Below the pieces are notes generated by a model that saw only the letters and a list, made by a program, of their open reading frames with translations, was not told the origin of the DNA and searched no databases. From positions 1-29,694 of IMG/VR virus record IMGVR_UViG_3300042541_003101: a stretch of 29,694 bases of DNA; one strand, written 5' to 3'. This DNA is from a virus. Every line of letters begins with the position of its first letter. Position 1 is the first letter of the stretch. A program made the position numbers and the translations under genes. This document shows, piece after piece, positions 16,581 to 24,862 of the stretch.

Positions 16581-19574
16581 TTAAAAGAATTCATCGTCAC
16601 TATTGGCTTCTGCAATGGGGAAATCTTCAATTTCCCTTGGCACGTACTCCCAAGAATGGTAAAGCCTCACTTTTTCATTGTTAGGGCCATTCTGAAAGCT
16701 GCTAGTGATCAAGCCTTGTCTTCTCGCCACTTCTAGCATCTTGCTCGCTGACGCCACATCCCAGTTACTGGACAGTGCAGCCACCTGCTGCCTACTGAGA
16801 CGTTCAGTTTTGCGCATGTTCACAGTATTCACCACTTGATCAAGCTCTTCAGAACTGCCACCAATGGGGCCAGCATATCTCCAACCATAGTTCAAAGTAT
16901 CACGCTGCAAATTATGCTTACCAGTTAGGCCGCTTCTGCTCTTCAGCCACTCAAAAACAAATTGATTTGGGTCGTGACTGTTCTCTGGGCGAGTGAGCTT
17001 AACCACTTCACTGACGTTATCAACGAAGCTGGTTGAATCTCTCAATCCTCCACTTTTATTTAAGTGGTGCAGAATGGCAATACTTACTTTGTACTTATTA
17101 GCAATGTCTCTTAGCCCATAGATTACATCGCCAGCATTGCTTCGTACCAAGTCCACTTCCATGCCTGCCAAGCAAGCCGTCAACGAGTCAATGGCTACGA
17201 ACACTGGACGATGCTTCCTGACATACTCCTCCAGTTGCTTCATGTGGCCGAACCTCCAGTTCTCCCAGAATGCAATGGTGCCAGGCTCCAGGCCAGCATC
17301 TTGAAAACCAATCACGCCAAGCTTCTCGCTGGTATCCACCAATGGTTCATCACTTTGAATGATGAGGCTTTTGCCTTTCATACAGCGTCTGCCACTCCAT
17401 GATTGACCAAGAGCAATGTTCAGCGCCCAGTTGTAAATCAATGTGCTGTTATGGGTGACGATAAAATCATTCGTGACATACGTGTGAGACGGATGGTCAA
17501 CCATGATGCACTGAGCATCGTCGTCTCCAAGATATTCAACAGAGTCGATCATCCGAGAAGGTTGATATCTAGTGCGGGCGATTTCCTTCTCCGCTTTTGC
17601 GTCCATCCAGAAACTCTTGAAACCATTGGGTATTGAAATAAACACACGATAACTGTCGCGTCCTGTCTTGCGTTCGCCTTTGTATTCAAACCACGGCTTA
17701 CGAACAGACCTGCTGCACTTGCCGCCTAGGGATTGAACAATAAAAACCACTGCGTCTGCTAGGTCTTTCGATGACGAGTCAAACGTAGTTGAATGTCCAT
17801 CCGTGGTTCCATCAGTATCCATGAGGCCATGCAGGAGGTCTAGTCTCTGCTGAACAGATGCAAATAAATACTCCTCTGGCACAAACTTCTCCCATGACCT
17901 GCAGCCCCAAAGGCCCATCCCCCTGAGAATATTGCGCATACCATTGCGTGATCCGTTCTCAGTGATCGAATAAGTTTTGCAGCTAATGCGATCTTCTTTC
18001 ATAGACAGAGAGTGCTTCTCTTTCAAGCGTGCCCAGAACTTGTCGGCAATTTCGTCATCCGAAATAGTGATATCAAAGTTACCAGCAAGACACCCGTCCC
18101 CAAGTAGCACGCCGAGAACGTATGGATCAATTGGCAACTCTTGCTTCTCAAATTGGACAGGTCCAACCATGGGAATGGAATGGTTCCTATCTTTGCGTCC
18201 ATTGCCCTTGTGCAAGTGCAGAGTTTCGCGGATTTCCTTCAGCGAACGCACTGTCCAATCCTTTTTGCGATCACGTTGGTTTTGATTTTTGGTAAGCCAC
18301 AGGTGCTCATCACAGCAATGGGTGGTAGCGCCATCGCTCATTTTCACCTGAAAAATTGGTTTTTTACCTTGGGGAAATACTCCAGTGACTGTGGTCACAG
18401 AACCGTCACCAGCGATTACCTTGTCACCAACGCAAAGCTCGCCCATGAACTTCCAGCCAGTAGGAGTAAGAACTTTCGCCCATAAAGGCTGCGCCTTACC
18501 AGTTCCTCCTGATGCTGCCAATAGCATCACGCTGCCCAGTGGAATGATTCCTGCAATCAGCCATTCCCTGCATTGCTCTGAGTTGGCGATGGTCAAAGCA
18601 TCAATGGTTTCAATTTCTTCTTTACCATAAATGCGATGCTTCGCTTCTTCAACCACCCGGTCAATTGACTGCTGGTTCATCTTCAAGCCATGCTGCTCTA
18701 GCCATGCAGTAGTCTCAAAGGCCACGCGAGAATCATTGGCATACAGACCAACAAAGCCTTCAACTGTGGAGATGATCTCCTCATAGGAGGGCTTACCATC
18801 TCGCCCTTGATGACGATTCTTGCCAATGGAAGCAAGTAAATCGTCTTTAGTGGCGCCTTCTTCAATGTAATCTGCTATGTCATAACCATTGCCAGGAGGA
18901 AGATTGTCCCATTCCCAACTGCGTGGATCAGCATATAGCCATTGTGCGCCTGGATTATCAGAAGCAACTTCTGCCATGAATGCCACGCCATGCTGATCAC
19001 GATCAGGGCAAAGAACAGTTTGAATGTTTCTGAATAAGTTGGAATAGTCTCCATTGGTGCGATACTGCTTGCTTCCCCCAAGGAAAGTAACAGCAGGGAG
19101 ATCAATGGCCCACATCGACTGACAGGTTAGTTCCCCTTCAACAATGAACACTGGCAGGCCAGTTTTTGCGCTTTCAGCAATAGCTTCGTGATACTTGTAA
19201 GGCAGTACGCCTGCTCTAACTTCCTGTAACTGTGCCTTGTGATTGGCATTATCAGCAATGGTGGGAAATTCCTGCCAGATTTTCTTGCTGCCCGAGTGGT
19301 CGTCACGATGCACCCGCACCACTTCGCTGCCAGCGGCGTTCTTGTAGTTGAACTCATACCTTCCAGGCTCCCTGGAGGGCTTCTCCCATCGCATCAATGG
19401 GGCCAAGGCGTCTCTGATTTCGGCTCTGTGATCAGGGCTGGGGTCATGCCAACAGTTGTAGCCACCAGTGTTTTTGTTGATAGTAAAGTCATTACCATCG
19501 CAGGCAGGGCAGATATACTTTCCATCCTTACTGGGCTCTAGAGCCTCCAAATGATCTAAAATCGAAAACGTCAC
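16581..19574 (-). CDS. primase-helicase (zinc finger, TOPRIM, RecA-like) interrupted by an intein
   Basis: 997 residues, about 648 after splicing. A CHC2-like zinc finger (C22, C25, C41, H43) is followed by TOPRIM (E146-G-E; D191-R-D193). The RecA-like AAA_25/RepA-type helicase core has Walker A GGTGK(360) joined to S710-T, Walker B VFVAIDS (D796) and HHLNKSGG. The C-terminus looks like a winged helix (RQQVAALSSNWDVASASKML). It would prime and unwind DNA at the phage fork. The GTG start at 19574 is taken because no ATG is near and no ribosome-binding site is visible. First gene of its operon, diverging from the gene at 19717. Confidence 0.9.
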   Translation of the reverse strand: MTFSILDHLEALEPSKDGKYICPACDGNDFTINKNTGGYNCWHDPSPDHRAEIRDALAPLMRWEKPSREPGRYEFNYKNAAGSEVVRVHRDDHSGSKKIWQEFPTIADNANHKAQLQEVRAGVLPYKYHEAIAESAKTGLPVFIVEGELTCQSMWAIDLPAVTFLGGSKQYRTNGDYSNLFRNIQTVLCPDRDQHGVAFMAEVASDNPGAQWLYADPRSWEWDNLPPGNGYDIADYIEEGATKDDLLASIGKNRHQGRDGKPSYEEIISTVEGFVGLYANDSRVAFETTAWLEQHGLKMNQQSIDRVVEEAKHRIYGKEEIETIDALTIANSEQCREWLIAGIIPLGSVMLLAASGGTGKAQPLWAKVLTPTGWKFMGELCVGDKVIAGDGSVTTVTGVFPQGKKPIFQVKMSDGATTHCCDEHLWLTKNQNQRDRKKDWTVRSLKEIRETLHLHKGNGRKDRNHSIPMVGPVQFEKQELPIDPYVLGVLLGDGCLAGNFDITISDDEIADKFWARLKEKHSLSMKEDRISCKTYSITENGSRNGMRNILRGMGLWGCRSWEKFVPEEYLFASVQQRLDLLHGLMDTDGTTDGHSTTFDSSSKDLADAVVFIVQSLGGKCSRSVRKPWFEYKGERKTGRDSYRVFISIPNGFKSFWMDAKAEKEIARTRYQPSRMIDSVEYLGDDDAQCIMVDHPSHTYVTNDFIVTHNSTLIYNWALNIALGQSWSGRRCMKGKSLIIQSDEPLVDTSEKLGVIGFQDAGLEPGTIAFWENWRFGHMKQLEEYVRKHRPVFVAIDSLTACLAGMEVDLVRSNAGDVIYGLRDIANKYKVSIAILHHLNKSGGLRDSTSFVDNVSEVVKLTRPENSHDPNQFVFEWLKSRSGLTGKHNLQRDTLNYGWRYAGPIGGSSEELDQVVNTVNMRKTERLSRQQVAALSSNWDVASASKMLEVARRQGLITSSFQNGPNNEKVRLYHSWEYVPREIEDFPIAEANSDDEFF
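17448..18494 (-). other. class 3-type intein with LAGLIDADG endonuclease
   Basis: 349 residues (361-709 of the precursor), inserted between K and S of Walker A. It starts with Ala (AQPLWAKVLTPTGW) instead of Cys or Ser. It has Trp426 in block B (CCDEHLW), Cys689 in block F (AQCIMVDHPSHTYV) and Thr707 before the terminal His-Asn (VTHN), with Ser as +1. That W-C-T set with Ala1 is the class 3 signature. The dodecapeptides VLGVLLGDGC (about 487) and LLHGLMDTDG (about 580) mark a LAGLIDADG homing endonuclease. Confidence 0.85.
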
Positions 19575-19716
19575 GGGAAGTCCAAGAAGAGCACAGCCAT
19601 CATGCCAGTTGATGGGGCACGCCGCACTGACAATGAAACATTAGAAATGCTTATGGCCTCAATGGTTGCAAAGGGGGTCTCAGGGGCTATTGTGGCCACG
19701 AACCTTGCAGTTTCAC

Positions 19717-19935
19717 ATGCCCAAAAGCCTTTACGCAGGGGGGAAGTTCCGTCGTCATTTCACCCTCTCGAACCAAGCCTCAAACCATTTGGACTCCATC
19801 GCGCATTCCGCCTTGCTATCGCGTTCTGAAACACTAGAGCGTCTCATTCGTGCCACTTCGTCTTGGGAAGGTGGTGCTATGTTCAACGATCAATCTTGGC
19901 CCTTTGTCACTGACTACACCGATGAAGCTCTCTGA
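19717..19935 (+). CDS. small hypothetical protein, 72 residues
   Basis: MPKSLYAGGKFRRHFTLSNQ, ASNHLDSIAHSALLSRSETL and ERLIRATSSWEGGAMFN end in FVTDYTDEAL. A charged helical protein with no clear match. The overlapping frame from 19602 is thought spurious, since the divergent promoter of the primase must fit upstream (19575-19716). The stop overlaps the next gene by 14 nt. Confidence 0.6.
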   Translation: MPKSLYAGGKFRRHFTLSNQASNHLDSIAHSALLSRSETLERLIRATSSWEGGAMFNDQSWPFVTDYTDEAL

Positions 19936-20179
19936 ACTAATCGCTATTTGCACAGCTTCTCTGACTGAGCACGGCGACATGCCAGTGATCTTGGCTCGTG
20001 AGGGCTCAATCCTTGAGGAAGGTTTTGAAAACAGTTTTATTGACGGCATCACCGACATTCGACTTACGCATGATTGGCCATTGCCCGGTAAAAGCCTAAT
20101 GGTGGCCGAGCCCATAAAGTCGCAACTGTTGATTCTGTATGATTCTCTTTGCACTCTAGACAGCTCAATCCCTGAATGA
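19922..20179 (+). CDS. small hypothetical protein, 85 residues
   Basis: MKLSELIAICTASLTEHGDM, PVILAREGSILEEGFENSFI and KSLMVAEPIKSQLLILYDSL. The 'L.ELI..C...L..HGD.PV' opening is widespread in small phage and bacterial proteins of unknown role. The ATG at 19922 lies inside the previous gene's end. Confidence 0.7.
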   Translation: MKLSELIAICTASLTEHGDMPVILAREGSILEEGFENSFIDGITDIRLTHDWPLPGKSLMVAEPIKSQLLILYDSLCTLDSSIPE

Positions 20180-20214
20180 TTTATTTACGCTATAGCCCTT
20201 CTGATTTTTTAACA

Positions 20215-21087
20215 ATGAACGAACTCACGCAAACGATGATGGCCGAACGCTCCATGGGTCAGTTCCAGCCTTTAGAAGTGGCGGCTGACGCCTTCAAGGC
20301 CGCTTACGAGCTTGCCATTGGCGAGCATGTGGAGAAGAACTATAAGGGGCTCTCCTACCTCTCCTGGCCCTTTGCCTTTCGCTATTTGAAGGAGCACTTC
20401 CCCTCCTTCTACGTGTCGTTTGAGGAGGCGACCATTGGCTGGCCGGTGTTTGGGCAAACTGGCTGCTGGCTGCTGCGCCCTTATTTGACGGACGGCTGCC
20501 GTCGCACTCCAGCACTTGTGTTTCCGCTCATGGACAACAAGCACGGATCCCTGCAAGAGCTGAATGCACGATCAGTCAGTGACAACATTCAACGTGCAAG
20601 CGTTAAGTGCATTGCCACCTTCACTGGCCTTGGCCTAAAACTGTACACTGGAGAAGACATCCCCAAGAGTGACGAGGAAGTCTCAAAGCCTGCCGCAAAA
20701 GCAAGCACGAAAGCAGCGCCTGCAAAGAATGATCCTCCTGTCAAAACAGAGGAACCTGCCGCCAGCAGCGAGTTCGATGGTAAAAGCGCATTGCTTTCCT
20801 TCTGCAAAGCCAATCCACTCGGCTACGCAGACGAACGCACCAGCATGATGGCAGGCAAGGCAGCGTTGCAAAACATTGGCCTTTCCAAAGGCGACGACAT
20901 CAAAGATCGTGCCATGTTCGCCAACGTCGTCACTACTGCTGTCACTTCTTGGACCAAAGAACAAGGAGTGAAGATTAGCAAAGAAACGATGGGGGAAGAA
21001 GTTGACAAGCTTCGTGCCATTTGTGCGGAAGGCACCATCGAACAGGCTATTAAAGGAGTAGAACTGTTTATTGTGGGAAAGCAATAG
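20215..21087 (+). CDS. DUF1071-type single-strand annealing recombinase
   Basis: About 290 residues. The N-terminal domain has YKGLSYLSWPFAFRYLKEHF, an aromatic middle, PALVFPLMDNKHGSLQELNA and RASVKCIATFTGLGLKLYTG-ED, which is the DUF1071/Sak-like pattern ending in GLGLxLYxGED. A low-complexity lysine/alanine linker leads to a C-terminal helical domain. Such proteins anneal single-stranded DNA and work with an exonuclease, here the RecB-like gene at 21661. The ATG at 20215 sits behind an AT-rich leader like that of the HNH gene; ATG 20176, overlapping the upstream stop, is the alternative. A hairpin terminator follows. Confidence 0.75.
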   Translation: MNELTQTMMAERSMGQFQPLEVAADAFKAAYELAIGEHVEKNYKGLSYLSWPFAFRYLKEHFPSFYVSFEEATIGWPVFGQTGCWLLRPYLTDGCRRTPALVFPLMDNKHGSLQELNARSVSDNIQRASVKCIATFTGLGLKLYTGEDIPKSDEEVSKPAAKASTKAAPAKNDPPVKTEEPAASSEFDGKSALLSFCKANPLGYADERTSMMAGKAALQNIGLSKGDDIKDRAMFANVVTTAVTSWTKEQGVKISKETMGEEVDKLRAICAEGTIEQAIKGVELFIVGKQ

Positions 21088-21097
21088 ACATAGCAGC

Positions 21098-21119
21098 GGC
21101 CCGCTTCGCGCGGGCCTTT
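21098..21119 (+). terminator. hairpin terminator after the annealing-protein gene
   Basis: GGCCCGC/GCGGGCC, 7 bp, loop TTCGC, followed by TTTGCT. The U-tract is short, so read-through into the downstream genes is likely. Confidence 0.65.
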
Positions 21120-21167
21120 GCTGGCACAGTCGTCCTTCTTGAAGAAGATTAACCTTTTTATTTTCCC

Positions 21168-21257
21168 ATGGAACTTTTAGTTTTTTCTTGTCTTGCAATC
21201 ATTGCTTGCTTAGCAGCCGCTAAGTTCATCTATTTTTTCGCAGGTATTGACTCATGA
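21168..21257 (+). CDS. single-pass membrane peptide, 29 residues
   Basis: MELLVFSCLAIIACLAAAKF-IYFFAGIDS is almost wholly a membrane helix. The TGA overlaps the next ATG (ATGA), which supports translation. Role unknown. Confidence 0.45.
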   Translation: MELLVFSCLAIIACLAAAKFIYFFAGIDS

Positions 21258-21415
21258 CTGGCTGGCAATTTCCGTCTAAAAAAGAATGGGAAGAAGCTTG
21301 GAATAGCGCCCATGTGGTGTATGCCGAGAGTGCCGACCCTGACCAATCAGGCTTATGCATGGCGCTGCTATGGCACGCTCGTGCGGCATGTCAGAGGAAG
21401 AATGAACAAAGCTGA
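21254..21415 (+). CDS. small hypothetical protein, 53 residues
   Basis: MTGWQFPSKKEWEEAWNSAH, VVYAESADPDQSGLCMALLW and HARAACQRKNEQS. Starts on the ATGA of the membrane peptide, and its end overlaps the zinc-finger gene by 14 nt. Overlaps on both sides are the main support. Confidence 0.55.
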   Translation: MTGWQFPSKKEWEEAWNSAHVVYAESADPDQSGLCMALLWHARAACQRKNEQS

Positions 21416-21641
21416 AATCAGGAAACTGATTAAGAAGCTTGACAACGCCGCTGTTTGTTGCCATGAATGTGGCAGCAAATGGGGCGTTTATAGCGTGGGG
21501 TGTTCCTCCACTTGGAACGGCACTTGCCGTGTGTGCGACCAAGAGACACGCATCACTGAATCAAGAGACTACGGCTATTTCTTTACTGGCATCCGCAAGT
21601 TAAAGCTTCAGCTAAAAGACTCCACTGTCGAACCGTCTTGA
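21402..21641 (+). CDS. zinc-finger protein, 79 residues
   Basis: MNKAEIRKLIKKLDNAAVCC is followed by HECGSKWGVYSVGCSSTWNG and TCRVCDQETRITESRDYGYF. Two knuckles, CCHEC and CRVC, 25-30 residues apart form a likely zinc ribbon. It may bind nucleic acid or a protein partner in the recombination operon. Specific role unknown. Confidence 0.7.
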   Translation: MNKAEIRKLIKKLDNAAVCCHECGSKWGVYSVGCSSTWNGTCRVCDQETRITESRDYGYFFTGIRKLKLQLKDSTVEPS

Positions 21642-21660
21642 TCTTTGCTTGATTTGCATT

Positions 21661-22422
21661 ATGTCTGCTGTCTATTACAAGCCCAACCGAATTAGCCTCA
21701 ATGGCAAAAGGCACTATCAATGTGAAGGCTTTCCTAATGTGCCAGAGGGAATGCTGCTGCCGTCTGTGACCACTGTGTTGTCGTCAATGGCACCAGTAGG
21801 CAAGATCATGGCGCTAATCAATTGGCGTAAACGAGTGGGGGCTGAAGAAGCAAATCGTCGCACCAGGCTCGCAGCGAACCGTGGTACATGGTTGCATGGT
21901 GTGGTAGAGGACTGGTTCAATGGAGAAGACATTGAAAACCATCTAGAAAAAGCTCCAGACTGGAAACCGTATTTCACCATTGCCCAGCCCTTTCTTGACA
22001 CTATTGACGAACCATTGTTAGTTGAAAGTGCCGTTTCATGGTGGAACGAAGAAGACTGGATTGGCTATAGCGGCACCTTGGATATGGTGGCCAAAATGAA
22101 AGACGGCTCTACTGTATTGGTCGATTGGAAAACCAGCTATAAAGAAAAGCCTGATTATCAGCTCGCAGACTACAAGCGTCAATTAGGGGCATATTCAATG
22201 GCAGCAGAACAAATGTATTCCTTCCCCATTGATGAAGCTTGGTGCGTGATCGCCTGCTACGACCCAGAAAACAAGGACGTTGAGCCCTCCCTCCAACTGG
22301 TGCATCTCGATGGCTTTGAACTGGTGAGCCAGCAGCGCATCATGCACGATACTGTTAAGAGATATTTCAAGGAGCATCACCCAGGGGGCAGGGCATTTGC
22401 GCTTACGGCCGACAGGGGGTAA
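21661..22422 (+). CDS. RecB-like PD-(D/E)XK exonuclease
   Basis: 253 residues. All RecB/Cas4-type motifs are visible: GTWLHGVVED (H79), E122 (LLVESAV), GTLDMVA (D141), VLVDWKTS (D155-x-K157) and QLGAYSMAAEQ. It probably resects double-stranded ends for the annealing protein upstream. The ATG at 21661 is chosen over a TTG at 21649. Confidence 0.85.
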   Translation: MSAVYYKPNRISLNGKRHYQCEGFPNVPEGMLLPSVTTVLSSMAPVGKIMALINWRKRVGAEEANRRTRLAANRGTWLHGVVEDWFNGEDIENHLEKAPDWKPYFTIAQPFLDTIDEPLLVESAVSWWNEEDWIGYSGTLDMVAKMKDGSTVLVDWKTSYKEKPDYQLADYKRQLGAYSMAAEQMYSFPIDEAWCVIACYDPENKDVEPSLQLVHLDGFELVSQQRIMHDTVKRYFKEHHPGGRAFALTADRG

Positions 22423-22473
22423 GATAAGCGAGCCCTGAACAGGGGCAAACCATCACTCCTCAGGAGAAACACC

Positions 22474-22725
22474 ATGGCCAACAGGCCCCCACTGACTGCC
22501 GCGATCGACCTCACGCCTGAGCTGCTGAATGCTCTGAAGGCTGCAGGCCCCAACGATCGTGGCAACTACTGCCTGGACCTTGCCGTCTGGGAAAACACCA
22601 AAGGCACCTCTGATCGCGCTCCTCAGTTTACTGGGAGCATCAAAGTGAAAGGCACGAAAGACGGCCCCAAAGGCTTTGCTTCCGTTTGGGACAATCGCGC
22701 CAGCTCTGATTCCGACCTGTTCTGA
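22474..22725 (+). CDS. small acidic-tailed protein, possibly ssDNA-binding
   Basis: 83 residues. The centre (YCLDLAVWENTKGTSDRAPQ; FTGSIKVKGTKDGPKGFASV-WDN) is beta-rich. The end SDSDLF is an acidic tail with a terminal aromatic residue, as in SSB proteins. A ribosome-binding site (AGGAGA) stands 6 nt before the ATG, with a possible new promoter before it (TAAGAT near 22431). Its position between exonuclease and nucleotide-metabolism genes suits a DNA-binding role, but no OB-fold match is provable here. Confidence 0.65.
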   Translation: MANRPPLTAAIDLTPELLNALKAAGPNDRGNYCLDLAVWENTKGTSDRAPQFTGSIKVKGTKDGPKGFASVWDNRASSDSDLF

Positions 22726-22728
22726 GCC

Positions 22729-23319
22729 ATGCTTCTCAACGACCAGCAAATCAGCAAACTCGCCGAGCTTGACATTTTTGTTCCGTACGTTGGCGAAAAG
22801 CGACGCGCTCTAGACGATGGGACCAAGGCCATTTCTTATGGTCTTTCCCAAGCCGGCTATGACATTCGCTTGAGCCCTGAGCAGTTCTTGGTGTTTGATG
22901 GTGAATCAAACAACAACTTTGGTTCCGTACTGGACCCAAAGGATGCAAAGCGATTCGTTCCTTACGAAGCACAACTGTGCGTCAATGAGAATGGTTCATT
23001 CTTTGAACTGCCTCCTTATAGCTTTGGACTTGGGGTGAGCCTAGAGCTGATCTCCATGCCTCCTAGCATCATGGGGCTTTGCTCAGGCAAGAGCACTTAC
23101 GCTCGTTGCGGAGTGATCATCAACGTCACTCCCATTGAACCTGGCTGGGCTGGCCACTTGACCATGCACGTTGCCAATGCAACGGCCTTTACGGCCCGCA
23201 TCTACGCCAATGAGGGCATCGTGCAAGTGATGCTTGTTCAGCTCTTTGGCAACGTAAAGCAGCCCTACTCCGGTCACTACCAATACCAAGGCGCTACAGT
23301 GCAACTAGCTGCAGTCTGA
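22729..23319 (+). CDS. dcd: dCTP deaminase/dUTPase-family protein with altered catalytic site
   Basis: 196 residues. The dCTP deaminase fold is clear: QAGYDIRLSP, SGKSTYARCGVIINVTPIEP, GWAGHLTMHVAN, YANEGIVQVMLVQLFG and a C-terminal HYQYQGATVQ. Ser122 and Arg126 of the active site are kept. The catalytic glutamate (E138 of E. coli Dcd, in VLEFYN) is aligned with His147 (TMHVAN), so normal deamination is doubtful. With ThyX nearby, a role in dUMP/dTTP supply would be expected of the family. Confidence 0.8.
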   Translation: MLLNDQQISKLAELDIFVPYVGEKRRALDDGTKAISYGLSQAGYDIRLSPEQFLVFDGESNNNFGSVLDPKDAKRFVPYEAQLCVNENGSFFELPPYSFGLGVSLELISMPPSIMGLCSGKSTYARCGVIINVTPIEPGWAGHLTMHVANATAFTARIYANEGIVQVMLVQLFGNVKQPYSGHYQYQGATVQLAAV

Positions 23320-23321
23320 CA

Positions 23322-23690
23322 TTGAGCGCTCTTGAAGATCAGTTCCTCGGCATCTGGCAAGCCAACCATCCTCAGTTCATTTTTGAACGAGAATTTTCTG
23401 CCATTGACGCCTGGGAAGCGGACTATCAAGAGCGCTTTTCAAAAAGCAAACGGTCTAAGCGCTATAGGCTAGATTTTGCCCACCCCAACTCTTGCACTGG
23501 TGTTGAGATTCAAGGTGGTGTATACAATCGTGGCCGTCATGTTACTGGCTCAGGTTATGAAAGAGATTGCCGTAAATACAATCTTGCTTATACAAGCAAG
23601 TGGACAATCTTTCTCCTCACTTCTGCCATGGCCAAAGACCTTTTCTGGCATTCGCTGATCGCTGCACATATTCGCACTGTTTCTGCATAG
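23322..23690 (+). CDS. PD-(D/E)XK-type endonuclease
   Basis: 122 residues. SKRYRLDFAHPNSCTGVEIQ-GGVYNRGRHVTGSGYERDC, then RKYNLAYTSKWTIFLLT, follows the compact phage nuclease pattern (RFDFAxP ... AVEIxGGxWxxGRHxRGxGYxxDCEKxN). D and E-x-Q replace the classical E-x-K. It begins with TTG at 23322, 2 nt after the Dcd-like stop, with no ATG available. It may act as a Holliday-junction or branch-cleaving enzyme; specificity is inferred. The 3' end overlaps a converging gene by 74 nt. Confidence 0.7.
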   Translation: MSALEDQFLGIWQANHPQFIFEREFSAIDAWEADYQERFSKSKRSKRYRLDFAHPNSCTGVEIQGGVYNRGRHVTGSGYERDCRKYNLAYTSKWTIFLLTSAMAKDLFWHSLIAAHIRTVSA

Positions 23691-24003
23691 CATCAAGCAT
23701 TAGTGAGGCTTGATTCATGATTTCTTCTGCAGCTTGCAAATCAAGGTCACGCTTGTCTAAAGCTTGCCGCAGTTGGATGTTTTCCAGCATCAAGCTTTGA
23801 AACGCTGTTTGCATTGCACTCCAGCCTTCCAGAAGATTCTTTGCTACAGGCTTTAACTGCGTCAAGCTGCTGCATTCATCAATGGCACGATGATTTACTG
23901 TAAGAGCAAACTCACGCTCTGCTGAATGTTGAAATGGTCCCATAGCGGCAGAATACTTTCGCCCATTGTAATCAAAATTCACTGGCAGACAGTATTGACT
24001 CAT
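23617..24003 (-). CDS. hypothetical coiled-coil protein on the opposite strand
   Basis: 128 residues: MSQYCLPVNFDYNGRKYSAA, then long helical stretches (KNLLEGWSAMQTAFQSLMLE; LDKRDLDLQAAEEIMNQASL) and a basic end (RKGLWPWQK). It is the only minus-strand gene inside the plus-strand operon and converges on the nuclease gene. The frame is open upstream to 24213, with a cysteine-rich stretch. Starts at 24051 or 24162 are possible, the latter overlapping thyX. Function unknown. Confidence 0.6.
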   Translation of the reverse strand: MSQYCLPVNFDYNGRKYSAAMGPFQHSAEREFALTVNHRAIDECSSLTQLKPVAKNLLEGWSAMQTAFQSLMLENIQLRQALDKRDLDLQAAEEIMNQASLMLDAMQKQCEYVQRSANARKGLWPWQK

Positions 24004-24149
24004 AGCAAATAATGGTTTGTCTTTGTCTACGCTATCACTAAAGCTGGCCATGCAAGCCTTTCTATGGCTGGCACCAATGCCGCAAAAGCCGGAACAATAA
24101 CTTCGGTTTCCTGCCGTGCTACGGTAGCAGCGCCGGTTTTCTTCCTTTG

Positions 24150-24860
24150 ATGACCTTCCCATGCCTTGACCCCCTCCAAGACGGCAAAAGCCGAGTGATG
24201 CTTTTGGATTCAATGGGAAACAGTCTTTCCATTGTCAATGATGCTCGTCAAAGCTTTGGCGCACAGTCAGAGCAATGGACAGAAAAAGATGGCAAGCTTC
24301 TTGCTTATTTAGCCAGGGAGCACCATACAAGCCCATTCCGTGGTGTCGTTTTTAAGTGGCAGATTAACGCTCCTCTCTTCATTGCTCGTCAATGGTGGAA
24401 GCATACAGTGGCATCCACTTTTGTTGATGATCAACTGGGTTGGAATGAAAAGAGTTTTCGCTATTGTTCAGCAGAGGACGCTGAGTTCTACACTCCTCGT
24501 AAGTTCGCCAAGCAAAGCACCAGTAACCGTCAAGCCTCCGAGGGGCTCTTAGCAGGCAACGATGAGGCATTGGCTCAACAGCTCTACGCACATGCCTTAC
24601 AGGGCTGTGTGCAAGCGTATGAGGGGCTTCTGCTGGCAGGCGTGAGCAAAGAGCAGGCAAGGGCCATTCTTCCTGCTGCGCTATTCACTTCCTTCACTTG
24701 GACTTGCTCATTGCAAGCTTTGTTCCATTTCATCTCCCTTAGGAGAGGCCATGGAGCACAAGGGGAAATCATAGCATATGCCAATGCTTTGCTTGAACTA
24801 GGCAAAGAAGTGGCCCCAGAAGCCTTTGATGCTTTCGCTCAAAACAACTATCAATTCTGA
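24150..24860 (+). CDS. thyX: flavin-dependent thymidylate synthase
   Basis: 236 residues. ThyX motifs are visible: EHHTSPF (58-64), FIARQWWKHTVAS (78-89, replacing RHRxxS with KHTxxS) and WNEKSFRY (98-105). The C-terminus has SLRRGHGAQGEIIAYANALL, matching the LRxxxxAQxEIRxYA signature. The enzyme methylates dUMP to dTMP with FAD and methylene-tetrahydrofolate. ATG 24150 is the start; a TTG precedes it in frame. Confidence 0.92.
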   Translation: MTFPCLDPLQDGKSRVMLLDSMGNSLSIVNDARQSFGAQSEQWTEKDGKLLAYLAREHHTSPFRGVVFKWQINAPLFIARQWWKHTVASTFVDDQLGWNEKSFRYCSAEDAEFYTPRKFAKQSTSNRQASEGLLAGNDEALAQQLYAHALQGCVQAYEGLLLAGVSKEQARAILPAALFTSFTWTCSLQALFHFISLRRGHGAQGEIIAYANALLELGKEVAPEAFDAFAQNNYQF

Positions 24861-24862
24861 TC

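Noticed and set aside
19602-19829. Plus-strand frame of 75 codons (MPVDGARRTDNE...)
   Set aside because: It would leave only 27 bp for a divergent promoter, overlaps the better gene at 19717 by 113 nt, and ends unnaturally.
20683-21198. Minus-strand frame of 171 codons
   Set aside because: Lies wholly across the DUF1071 gene and its terminator and has no recognisable composition.
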